From Nitrospirales bacterium (lineage in GTDB: Bacteria > Nitrospirota > Nitrospiria > Nitrospirales > UBA8639), in contig BQIW01000004.1 in NCBI GenBank assembly GCA_021604105.1, forward strand, positions 35,257-99,256: 64,000 nt of DNA, read 5' to 3'. A model generated the notes under the pieces. That model was not told the DNA's origin. It saw nothing but the letters and a program-made list of their open reading frames with translations, and did not search any database. This document shows positions 18,651-26,763 of this stretch, in pieces. Every line of letters begins with the position of its first letter. Position 1 is the first letter of the stretch. The translations under genes were made by a program, and so were the position numbers.

Positions 18651-19483
18651 ACCGCTTGCCCCTTTCTCAGTTTTCTAACTATCACCAATTCAAAGGCCGT
18701 TGCGAGCACTAACCCCAAAATGACCCAACCAAAAATGGAATTATCTGCACTCGGTTCGGCACGAATATACCACCAAGTGGAAACGGCTTTCTGACCCCCT
18801 TTTTCCTTTACCAGACCATCCACGACCGCCCCATCCCAAAAAGCAAATGCTACGCTTCTCCATTCGCCTTCCTCCACTTGGACATCCTGATCATCCTCGG
18901 TTTTCAATAAACGGGAAAAGACCACTTTCCAGATGCCATTTTCCCAAACACCTTTCGCTTGAATATCCTGGTGGGGTTGGGTTTCCAAGGTCTTAAACCC
19001 TTTTGCGCTCATATCAACTGCCTTGCCACTTTCATTTTTCCAATACCAAATGTTTACCGGTCCCCCTTCAACCTGCAACATTTTCTGACCATGCGCGAAA
19101 TGAGCTGGTTTATCACCAACCATAAATTCAAGTGCGGCGGCATCGGCGGCATCTTCCGCAGGATCGGCATATTCCACGAGAATAGCCATTTCTTGGCCAT
19201 TATGAACACCTTTAACCTTGACGGACTTCACAGTCACCTCCTGGATTCTAGGAGGCCAATGCACCTGAGGCGCCAGGTTAAATTCAGAACTAGGCACAGA
19301 ATCCCATTGTGAAGAATTAGGGTCTTCGGACGGCAAGCTACCTTCTAATTGATACAATCGAACCGAGACACTCCCAGGTTCTTCCGAAGCAGGTGGCTCA
19401 TTGGCAAAAGCTGACGAAAATCCCAGGACCCCGAACAGCCCAATAAGGGATAAAGTCCTGAGGCTTCCTAGTCCGTTCAACAT
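18647..19483 (-). CDS. Ethylbenzene-dehydrogenase-type haem b protein, membrane-anchored
   Basis: 278 residues from the ATG at 19483, which has GGAG eight bases upstream; an in-frame ATG at 19501 is possible. Signal peptide ~1-30 ending AFA. The body follows the EB_dh pattern (VHNGQEMAILVEYADP, WPPRIQEVTVKSV, FSRLLKTED, VAFAFWDGAV), the domain that binds haem b in gamma subunits of DMSO-reductase-family enzymes such as NxrC, ClrC and DdhC. A C-terminal transmembrane helix (IFGWVILGLVLATAFELVIV) anchors it. No molybdenum subunit is nearby, so here it may serve as an electron conduit within the respiratory operon. Confidence 0.8.
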   Translation of the reverse strand: MLNGLGSLRTLSLIGLFGVLGFSSAFANEPPASEEPGSVSVRLYQLEGSLPSEDPNSSQWDSVPSSEFNLAPQVHWPPRIQEVTVKSVKVKGVHNGQEMAILVEYADPAEDAADAAALEFMVGDKPAHFAHGQKMLQVEGGPVNIWYWKNESGKAVDMSAKGFKTLETQPHQDIQAKGVWENGIWKVVFSRLLKTEDDQDVQVEEGEWRSVAFAFWDGAVVDGLVKEKGGQKAVSTWWYIRAEPSADNSIFGWVILGLVLATAFELVIVRKLRKGQAV

Positions 19484-19525
19484 GTCATTTTCTCCACTCA
19501 TTCATCCACAACATAATTGGCCTGA

Positions 19526-20251
19526 CTATTCTTCTTCTTCCCAAGTCCGAGGGGTTTGGTGTGCCCCATCATATTCACCCATAATAATTTTCCAAATAAA
19601 CTCCTCTGGCAATTCATCTTCCCATCGAGGCATAGCCGATTTCCACGGCATTCCTTCTACGGGTAAACCCACTCCTCCTTTTTTTATTCTCCAGAACAAA
19701 TAGGCCTCTTGTAATTGCGCAATAGTTCCCGGATCACTAAAGTTGGCAGGAGGAGGATTAAAGCCAGGGGCCGCCGGACCCTTTCCATCATAATTTGCTC
19801 CGTGACAGGGTGAGCAGTAGGCGGCATACAGACCTTTGCCCATCATTATATTCTCAGGTGTTTTGGGATAAGGGTTTGACAAGCCTACAAATTCACCTGG
19901 AGGGGCCGGATGAATGGTCCTGTTTTCGGCAGGAGGAAGATCGCTAGGCACCAAACGACTATACGTTTGCCACCCTACCAAAAGCGGGAACATTACCAAC
20001 ACCGCCAATCGGGCCATTTGGCTTGCTCCGGTCTGCCCTTTTCCAGATAAAAATCTGAAGACTGGACCCATCATGGCTTCCAAAGAAGACGCACTCATGG
20101 TTCCATAGATCAGAATCCCACTCAAAACAAGGGCCAAATATAGATAAATTAAACTGGCTGGGAGTGGCGCCGTTACTAAGGGAAGAAGAAATTTCAAAAA
20201 TATGAACATTCCCGCAAGAATGATAGCTCCACTAATGATAGGGCCTTTCAT
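19526..20251 (-). CDS. Membrane-anchored c-type cytochrome (monohaem)
   Basis: 241 residues with a strong GAGGAG ribosome site. Three N-terminal membrane segments (~5-25, 33-52, 83-100) precede a periplasmic cytochrome domain with CSPCH (AYCSPCHGANYDGKG) and a Met-bearing segment MPWKSAMPRW. The C-terminus is acidic (EEEE). Genes on both sides encode cytochromes of the same operon. Proposed role: electron transfer between the quinone-reactive subunits and soluble cytochrome c, inferred from context. Confidence 0.85.
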   Translation of the reverse strand: MKGPIISGAIILAGMFIFLKFLLPLVTAPLPASLIYLYLALVLSGILIYGTMSASSLEAMMGPVFRFLSGKGQTGASQMARLAVLVMFPLLVGWQTYSRLVPSDLPPAENRTIHPAPPGEFVGLSNPYPKTPENIMMGKGLYAAYCSPCHGANYDGKGPAAPGFNPPPANFSDPGTIAQLQEAYLFWRIKKGGVGLPVEGMPWKSAMPRWEDELPEEFIWKIIMGEYDGAHQTPRTWEEEE

Positions 20252-20278
20252 GATGTTCTCCTCATTGTGGCTATTTCT

Positions 20279-20917
20279 TTAGCGATCCGCCAATTTTTGC
20301 GTTTGAGATTTAAGTGGTGAGGTTACCGACGCCACCTTTAACGAAGTGTCCGGTCCTTCCGCAGACTCCATTATATCTTCAACTTTGATACTGATGGGCT
20401 CCCCACTCATTTTTTGAAGAAACGCAATAACCGAATAAATTTCCTGCTTGCTTAACCCAATAGGGTCCTGGTCGATGTGTGGCATCTGCGCAGGATATTC
20501 TTTTGGAACTCCATCATGTCTGAAGTCTAAATAAATATAGGCTTGAGGCTGAGTTAAACTTTCATAGATAAATTCAGGAGAAAGCTTTGCTCCAATGCCA
20601 CTTAAATCAGGACACCTGGCCGATTCGCTCGGTCCAATGGAATGGCACAAGGCACATTGTCCCTTGCTAAAAAATATTTTTTGTCCGATAGAGGCCAAAT
20701 CATCTGGACTTTTGACGCTAGCAAGATCGAAAGTTTCCACTGCCGGAGGCAAGGAGGCCATTTGAGGAACACTCAAGGCAATCAGGCTAAAGACTCCCAA
20801 CACCATTGCGACGAAACCAAGTACCCGAAGGAACATGCCCTTAATAAACAACAGGATGAGGATACCCACCCCAATGACACACATGCCGATAATCTGCAAT
20901 AGCGCGACTTCACTCAT
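20279..20917 (-). CDS. Membrane-anchored c-type cytochrome (monohaem)
   Basis: 212 residues, GAGGAAAC before the ATG. Two closely spaced N-terminal hydrophobic segments (LLQIIGMCVIGVGILILLFI and a second at ~30-50) anchor one cytochrome domain: CALCH at ~89-93, followed by CPDLSGIG and a distal MPHID. Spacing to the neighbouring cytochrome gene is 27 bases. It probably sits next to the CydA-like subunit whose gene precedes it by 61 bases. Confidence 0.85.
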   Translation of the reverse strand: MSEVALLQIIGMCVIGVGILILLFIKGMFLRVLGFVAMVLGVFSLIALSVPQMASLPPAVETFDLASVKSPDDLASIGQKIFFSKGQCALCHSIGPSESARCPDLSGIGAKLSPEFIYESLTQPQAYIYLDFRHDGVPKEYPAQMPHIDQDPIGLSKQEIYSVIAFLQKMSGEPISIKVEDIMESAEGPDTSLKVASVTSPLKSQTQKLADR

Positions 20918-20978
20918 GTTTCCTCACCCATGCTTTTCAATGATGTATGTCATTGGAGTTTTTCTCTTAATTCCATCC

Positions 20979-22841
20979 CTATTCAAGCTTTTCCCCTGAA
21001 CTCGGTGCACCGCCAGCCATCGCCGGAGCGGTGTGGCCAGGGATATCCACGGGCGATCCCTTTGGTGGTTGAGCTTTGGCTTTATCTCCCAAGGTCGCCA
21101 CCCAAAAAATAAACGCAACGATCAGGCAAAACACAAAGGTATTGAGCGACATAAATGCCGCCGCATACCCTAACGCAGGAGAATAAGCATAATCCGAGGT
21201 ATCTCTCATAACACCATAAATGTGCCAGTGAACCCGTGATGATGATCGGGCATATCCCATTAATGACATGAGTAAAATTACCATTACCGCATTTAGTACC
21301 AAGCTATACCCGGCTCGAATGGGCATTTTCCCCCAGACCATTTCCGTTGTCGTTTTTGCACTTTTCATCAATAAAGCTGTTAATGGGGTGAATGTCACCA
21401 TGATGAACAGGACAATTAAAACCTGCGCAACCGAGAAATAATTAATCCGGATAATAGCCGGAACAAAATATCCCCAAACCCCAAGAACCACAACAGCAAT
21501 ACCTGCAATCACCAGTAAAGCTCCCATAATAGCCTTGGCAGCTTTGGCCCATCCTGCGGTTTCTTGTTTCCCCGCCCGCCAATACATGATGAAACTCATA
21601 AACGTCACGAGGATCATGATATTGGAAACCGTCATTTTTGCGGACATAACCCCGAACACTCCCAACAAGGGATGGTGAGTCCCACCCATTTTTTGGGCTT
21701 CCGCCAAGCTCGCCACCAAGGAATGAGGAGTCATCCATACACCAAGGCACAATAGCAAGACGATCAACATCCCCATAACCGGTTTTTTATATTGGCCTTC
21801 AGAACCTGGGATTCGATGGGTAATCCCCAGCCAAAAATAATAATTAGCTCCGAGGAAGAGCACCCCGATGAGCATAGCCTGAAGGATAAACAGCCAAGCC
21901 AAAAACCCACCCATAAGGGTAATCCCCATTTGTTGGTTGTATTGATAAACTTCCCGCATTAGCCAATATCCGGCAAATGGGAGGGGCAACATACCAAACA
22001 CCCCAATAAAATTACCCACATACCCCATCCAATCGTAGTGCTCCCGCTCTTCACGCGATACCGCAAGTAAATAGCGGACACCCGCATACGCTCCGACTAT
22101 AAATCCACCCAGCACCACATTGGCGATCAATCTATGGATATTGACAGGCCACCATGTTGGGTTTTGCATGGCCATCCAAGCTCTCGCCCAAGCATCTCCC
22201 TCCCCTACCACCACTGGACTGGCCTGAAAGGTTGCCCATGAGTTGGGGACGATCATGATGCCGAGGGCAAAAAGATTCAAAAGAAACCCTAAAAAAAGAT
22301 GGAATGTCTTTTTATTTCCCTGCATATAATCCCACCCATACCAATACATATAGAGGGTGGCCGTTTCCAATAAAAAGAGCAGGCAATAGACAAGGAAGGA
22401 AGGGAAAAACATATCAGTCAGGTAGGCCATTAACTTTGGATAGAGTCCGATCAGAAGGAACAAAAGGATTCCTCCGAAAAGGGCCGTGGTGGCATAAGCT
22501 GATGTAAGGAGCTTCGTAAACTCTTTGGCGAGTTTGTCGTACCGTTGCTCTTTGGTTTTCCATCCAACCAATTCGCATATCCAGGCAAAAATCGGGACAC
22601 CTAACACAAAGCCAGCCAGCAATAAATGCTGTTGCGCGACCACCCATACCAGGTTTCGGCTACCGATGCCGGGGACATCCCGATATTCCACCGACATAGC
22701 CTGAATCTCCGCACCTCCAGCCGCCATAGCTAAAGCCGGGAGAAAGAGAAGGGCCAGAAAACTTCCTAATTTTAGCAATCCAGGCATTCTATTCATTCCT
22801 TGCACAATGGTTGCATGTCGCAATTGGCCGGCCGATGTCAT
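20979..22841 (-). CDS. CydA-like haem b membrane protein (first of two)
   Basis: 620 residues from the ATG at 22841, chosen for GGGAGG six bases upstream; the frame opens 12 codons earlier. An Ala-rich N-terminal signal is followed by many membrane segments. CydA-like features: AQQHLLLAGFVLG (position of the E. coli His19 ligand), VNIHRLIANVVLGG (His186 region) and MSAKMTVSNIM (region of the Met393 ligand). I cannot find the GRQPW motif carrying the Glu ligand of the bd active site, and no cydB is present. The C-terminal tail is hydrophilic and Pro/Gly-rich. It is likely a haem b quinone- or cytochrome-interacting subunit; oxygen reduction is uncertain. Confidence 0.82.
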   Translation of the reverse strand: MTSAGQLRHATIVQGMNRMPGLLKLGSFLALLFLPALAMAAGGAEIQAMSVEYRDVPGIGSRNLVWVVAQQHLLLAGFVLGVPIFAWICELVGWKTKEQRYDKLAKEFTKLLTSAYATTALFGGILLFLLIGLYPKLMAYLTDMFFPSFLVYCLLFLLETATLYMYWYGWDYMQGNKKTFHLFLGFLLNLFALGIMIVPNSWATFQASPVVVGEGDAWARAWMAMQNPTWWPVNIHRLIANVVLGGFIVGAYAGVRYLLAVSREEREHYDWMGYVGNFIGVFGMLPLPFAGYWLMREVYQYNQQMGITLMGGFLAWLFILQAMLIGVLFLGANYYFWLGITHRIPGSEGQYKKPVMGMLIVLLLCLGVWMTPHSLVASLAEAQKMGGTHHPLLGVFGVMSAKMTVSNIMILVTFMSFIMYWRAGKQETAGWAKAAKAIMGALLVIAGIAVVVLGVWGYFVPAIIRINYFSVAQVLIVLFIMVTFTPLTALLMKSAKTTTEMVWGKMPIRAGYSLVLNAVMVILLMSLMGYARSSSRVHWHIYGVMRDTSDYAYSPALGYAAAFMSLNTFVFCLIVAFIFWVATLGDKAKAQPPKGSPVDIPGHTAPAMAGGAPSSGEKLE

Positions 22842-22907
22842 TCTGGCCTCCCTTTGATCGTTCATTATATTATTCAAGGCTACTCACCCAGAGGCCGCAA
22901 TCCCCTC

Positions 22908-23804
22908 CTAGGGCTTTTCCCCATCCTTTATCGAAGGTTGCTTTCCAGCCTTATTTTCCTGTTCGGCTTTCTGTGATAGGTCGCCCGCTTCTTTTGACGA
23001 TTCCGAACCTTCAGACTTTTCTTCCTGAAGCTTACTGACCACAAGTTCCGCATTAGCCAGAACTTGCTCCGCTTCATTCATTACCTTCTGTGGCTCAATT
23101 TTGACCGCTGTTTTTGTTTCAAAAGTATAGACGTATTCTTCATGTGGGTGTGGTGTCGTCGTAGGCATGAGCACCCAGAAGAGAAATACCAGCACGACTC
23201 CCGTCCCAGTAAGTGCTGTTAGGAGGAGAGGTTGATCTGATGGTATACGCAAGCTATCCCAAAAATTTGCCTGTTCTACTGCTGACCCTACTACCGGTTT
23301 CCCATTTTTTACAAAGGGTTGAGCCAGCCACCCCAGGCCATACAGCCACCCCAATATACAAAGAATAAGGACAATAGAGGCCACACTCCCCCACATCACC
23401 AGTTCAAGACTTATCTGTTCCGCGACTGGAATGACCATTATATTCTCTTTAAAAGATTCAACAATACTGGAAACCACCGACTGAGCCGTTTCCGCTACCG
23501 TAGAGACCAGAATCATGATGATCGGTAATGCCACTGCACTAAAGGCTACCCATCGTATCCATAGATGCAGACCAAAGCCTGGCTTCGGATCTACCTTCAA
23601 CCGGTCAATAAATACTGTTCTTGCGCAAAGACCAAGAGCCCAAATATCCACGGGTATGGAAACAAGCAACAAGAGAAATAACCCGGTACCCTCCCAAGGA
23701 TGCATATGCGCCGCTAGCAACAACAAGGCGACCACCATCTTTATTGGGAATCCGGTCCAGAATGTAGGCCAAAAAACAAGAAGCCCTAACTTCGTATTTG
23801 ACAT
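22908..23804 (-). CDS. Polytopic membrane protein of the respiratory operon, unknown
   Basis: 298 residues from the ATG at 23804 (the frame opens 29 codons earlier, overlapping cytochrome b). About five hydrophobic segments: WPTFWTGFPIKMVVALLLLA, FLLLLVSIPVDIWALGL, VAFSAVALPIIMILVST, SIVLILCILGWLYGLGWL and VVLVFLFWVLMPTTTPHPH. A charged helical C-terminal tail of ~75 residues (EAEQVLANAELVVSKLQEE) looks like a coiled coil. No cofactor motif is seen; the HMHPWEG stretch near the front has two His in the membrane region. Placed between cytochrome b and CydA-like, it may be a structural subunit joining the two. Confidence 0.75.
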   Translation of the reverse strand: MSNTKLGLLVFWPTFWTGFPIKMVVALLLLAAHMHPWEGTGLFLLLLVSIPVDIWALGLCARTVFIDRLKVDPKPGFGLHLWIRWVAFSAVALPIIMILVSTVAETAQSVVSSIVESFKENIMVIPVAEQISLELVMWGSVASIVLILCILGWLYGLGWLAQPFVKNGKPVVGSAVEQANFWDSLRIPSDQPLLLTALTGTGVVLVFLFWVLMPTTTPHPHEEYVYTFETKTAVKIEPQKVMNEAEQVLANAELVVSKLQEEKSEGSESSKEAGDLSQKAEQENKAGKQPSIKDGEKP

Positions 23805-23818
23805 TATGTTTCCAGAGA

Positions 23819-24931
23819 TTAGTCTAAAAAGTGCCGGTTTATAATGGCTGACACGGTAAACACCAGAATAAATACCATAATCACGGTCCAACCAATTAGA
23901 GCCACTGGCCGTTTAAATATATTTCGCTCTGAACTTGTATCCAAAAATGGCAGTGCCGCTAAAAACGCCATAAATGCCCCCGGTATGGCCATAGCTCCAA
24001 GAAATTGACCAAACTCCCCGCCAAAAATTTTCAATCGAAGCAATTGAAACAAGAACAAGAAATACCACTCTGGCTCAGGGTGATAATCCCCAGGGTCCGG
24101 AGTCGCCTGCTCCAGCAATACTACTGGCTCAATGAAGGCAAGGGAACAAATGATTAAAAATACAGTGGCCATGGCCACAATATCTTTCCAGATTTGACGC
24201 GGGAAAAAGTAATCCGTTTTGGCTTTAATTTCTTCCGGTGAGCCCCTGAACGGACCTGCCGGCCCAGCCTTTCTAAAAAGGAAAATATGCAGACCGGCCA
24301 GCCCTGCCAATGCAGCCGGCAGGACCATAACATGAATAACAAAAAACCGGCTTAGCGTCATTTGCCCGGGAGTGGGACCACCCTTTAGAAATCGAGCCAA
24401 AAAATCCCCAACAATTGGAGTTTTATCCATGATTTCTACGCCAACCACCGTTGCCCAGTATGCGCGTTGATCCCATGGGAGAAGATAGCCTGTAAAACCA
24501 AAACCCATCACAATGCCAAATAAAGCCAAGCCGACTAACCAGACCAGTTCCCTGGGCTTTTTATACGCCCCCCATAAAAATACTTGGGACATATGCGCGA
24601 AGACCATCACGACCATGGCAGAGGAACCCCAAAAATGATAGCTCAGAAGGAACCACCCATAGTCCACTTCGTGGATGATATACTGCGTACTCGCGTAAGC
24701 GTGGTCTGTACTGGGGACATAATAGAACATCAACAGTATCCCCGTGACGACTTGAAGAATAAAGATAAATAGCAATACAGAACCAAACGCATAGGCCCAG
24801 CGAGAGCCTCCAGGAATTGGCTCATTTAGCATTTTAGCCTGAATATTTTTCAGACCTACCCGCTCATCAACAAACTCAACAACTTTTTCGAATGCGTTTT
24901 GTTGACTTGCGACTTGACTGTCTTCCTTCAT
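23819..24931 (-). CDS. Cytochrome b of a bc-type complex
   Basis: 370 residues from the ATG at 24931; the frame is open 26 codons further up but would overlap the Rieske gene. Four haem-ligating His are visible: His99 and His113 (YHFWGSSAMVVMVFAHM, 13 residues between) and His200 and His215 (VIHVMVL to GLHIF, 14 between). The 13/14 pattern is the one typical of b6-type cytochromes. The Qo motif is PEWY (HPEPEWYFLF), with the b6/subunit IV halves in one chain. It should oxidise quinol and pass electrons to the Rieske protein encoded 28 bases upstream. Confidence 0.93.
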   Translation of the reverse strand: MKEDSQVASQQNAFEKVVEFVDERVGLKNIQAKMLNEPIPGGSRWAYAFGSVLLFIFILQVVTGILLMFYYVPSTDHAYASTQYIIHEVDYGWFLLSYHFWGSSAMVVMVFAHMSQVFLWGAYKKPRELVWLVGLALFGIVMGFGFTGYLLPWDQRAYWATVVGVEIMDKTPIVGDFLARFLKGGPTPGQMTLSRFFVIHVMVLPAALAGLAGLHIFLFRKAGPAGPFRGSPEEIKAKTDYFFPRQIWKDIVAMATVFLIICSLAFIEPVVLLEQATPDPGDYHPEPEWYFLFLFQLLRLKIFGGEFGQFLGAMAIPGAFMAFLAALPFLDTSSERNIFKRPVALIGWTVIMVFILVFTVSAIINRHFLD

Positions 24932-24959
24932 GCGCCTTTCACCATTCCATCCTAGGCTT

Positions 24960-25898
24960 TTACAGAAGCCGAATTTGGTTATTAACCCCGGCTTTATACT
25001 CAACATCAATGATCTTTACTTCTCCACCGGCATCAACTTGCAGAGGAAGAACATCGAGGGGTCTCGGTGCCGGCCCCTCAATAACCTTTCCAGCTTCATC
25101 ATAAATACTCAGATGACAAGGGCACAAAAATACCCCATCTGGAAAGTTTTTCGTCCTTCTCCATTTATAGCCACAACCCAAATGGGGACATTTGCCAGAG
25201 TATCCTATATAGGGAGAATTTGCTTTGTTGACCCAGATGACATCACCCTTATTATCGTAAAACTTCTTATCATTTCCCTCGTAGACGGCTTGTTGAACGG
25301 CCGGAGTTGCTTTGACCACCCAAATATTTTTCTCAATCTGTTGCTCCGGCATAAAGGCTTCTTTAAACCCTCGGGTAAACTTAAATTGGAATCCAATATT
25401 CTCTTTATTCACCTTCTTGACATTGCCGACGGTAAACCAGGCATTATCGAAGGGTATAAACATAGGCTTCATCAGATACTTCAACACAGGATACACCAAG
25501 GGCAAGGCAATTAACGTCCCAATGGCATGCGTCATGTTGGTAAAAAATGTTCGTCGTGGAACTCCCTGCTCCAATCGAGGAAGAGGAACTAAAATCTCTC
25601 CTGGCTCAACATGCAAATGATCCTCCAAGTGCGCAATTTCAACTTCCTTAATCGTAACGTACTGATCTCGCTCCAGTATGGGAAATTGACTGAATTCTTC
25701 CGGTGAACACCGAAGGACAACTTCCTCCTCATTCACCACTTCTTGAACTTGGTCAATAGGAACTTGGCGTTCCGCCCCGTGTCTTTCTTGAACGATGACA
25801 TGGCTAATTTCGTGGGAAAGTGGATCAACAATAATCTTAGAAATCTTCCCGACTTCCGTGTTCGCACACAATGCTTTTGCTGTCAATTTTGGTTGCAT
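24960..25898 (-). CDS. Rieske iron-sulfur protein with N-terminal PRC-barrel
   Basis: 312 residues. Residues ~3-75 look like a PRC-barrel (GKISKIIVDPLSHEISHVIV, RQVPIDQVQEV). A linker with LEPGEILVP-like sequence leads to a twin-arginine-type anchor: Arg115-Arg116 (VPRRTFFTNM) and a hydrophobic helix to ~140. The Rieske domain follows, with Cys237/His239 and Cys259/His262 as cluster ligands and Cys242/Cys261 as the disulfide pair (CPHLGC, CPCHLS). With the anchor in the middle, the PRC-barrel would be cytoplasmic and the cluster periplasmic. A Rieske protein normally starts at the anchor, so the fusion is unusual. Confidence 0.9.
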   Translation of the reverse strand: MQPKLTAKALCANTEVGKISKIIVDPLSHEISHVIVQERHGAERQVPIDQVQEVVNEEEVVLRCSPEEFSQFPILERDQYVTIKEVEIAHLEDHLHVEPGEILVPLPRLEQGVPRRTFFTNMTHAIGTLIALPLVYPVLKYLMKPMFIPFDNAWFTVGNVKKVNKENIGFQFKFTRGFKEAFMPEQQIEKNIWVVKATPAVQQAVYEGNDKKFYDNKGDVIWVNKANSPYIGYSGKCPHLGCGYKWRRTKNFPDGVFLCPCHLSIYDEAGKVIEGPAPRPLDVLPLQVDAGGEVKIIDVEYKAGVNNQIRLL

Positions 25899-25926
25899 AA
25901 CCAGGGAAAACCTCAGATGATGTGGA

Positions 25927-26739
25927 TTATTTCATTTTTATGGGCTTCGGAGTATCAACTGACTCATCTTTTAACGAAGCAAGAAAGGCAACAAGCGCAT
26001 CAATTTCCTGTGGGAACATGAGATCTTTATACTTATCAGGCATTTTCCCTTTATTGAAATCCTTATCGAATCCTTCTGCTTTCCAACTCTTTGGATCAAT
26101 AATTTTTTCTTTCAACTGTTCAACGGTCATAAGATTACCGATATTATCCATAACAGGCCCACGCTTTTTCCCACCTTGCCCATATAGTTTATGGCAGTTA
26201 TAACATTCTTGTAGTTCCCATTGCTCTTTTCCAAGGGCTACAAGATCGCCGGGAGCTGCTCCACCCCCGCCTGCGCTGGTCTGAACTGCAACCTCGACTT
26301 TAGCATCAGCACCTAAAGAACTCAGTTGCTTCGAAATAGCCTTAGCCCGTTCATCCAACTCTTTTGCCCTGGCTATTAATTCCTCGGCCTTCCCTTTCTC
26401 TGATTGGGCCCGACGAAGTTTCAGGACTTTTTCAATTTTTCCCTTCTCATCTTCCGGATCAAACTGGGGCAGAATCGATGCCCCTGCGATATAGAGACCA
26501 GACAGCAGAAGGTAAAAGACCACCAACGCCCCCACCGCCTTCACGCCTTCCAACCGTTTCATTGCTGGAGCATCTAAAAGGATGAACACCAAAGCCCCTA
26601 GTATCGCGTAAAGGAAGAACATGATCTGAAAGACTGGCGGAAAATGAGTGTATTTAGCGCCCACTACCAACAACACCCCAATAATGACCCCCAAGGCGGT
26701 CTTCTTCATCACACTCTTGGCAAAACTTTGGTTAGCCAT
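25927..26739 (-). CDS. Membrane c-type cytochrome with coiled-coil stalk
   Basis: 270 residues, AGAGGAAAC before the ATG. Three N-terminal membrane segments (~14-30, 35-55, 67-88). A charged helix follows (~100-145, LRRAQSEKGKAEELIARAKEL), then a Gly-rich hinge (SAGGGGAAPG) and a cytochrome domain with CYNCH (~178-182) and MPDKY as probable distal Met. The layout, a haem domain on a rigid stalk, suggests a mobile periplasmic carrier head for the cytochrome b/Rieske pair, whose genes follow directly. Confidence 0.85.
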   Translation of the reverse strand: MANQSFAKSVMKKTALGVIIGVLLVVGAKYTHFPPVFQIMFFLYAILGALVFILLDAPAMKRLEGVKAVGALVVFYLLLSGLYIAGASILPQFDPEDEKGKIEKVLKLRRAQSEKGKAEELIARAKELDERAKAISKQLSSLGADAKVEVAVQTSAGGGGAAPGDLVALGKEQWELQECYNCHKLYGQGGKKRGPVMDNIGNLMTVEQLKEKIIDPKSWKAEGFDKDFNKGKMPDKYKDLMFPQEIDALVAFLASLKDESVDTPKPIKMK

Positions 26740-26763
26740 TTGTTTCCTCTTTTTTTAACCTTC

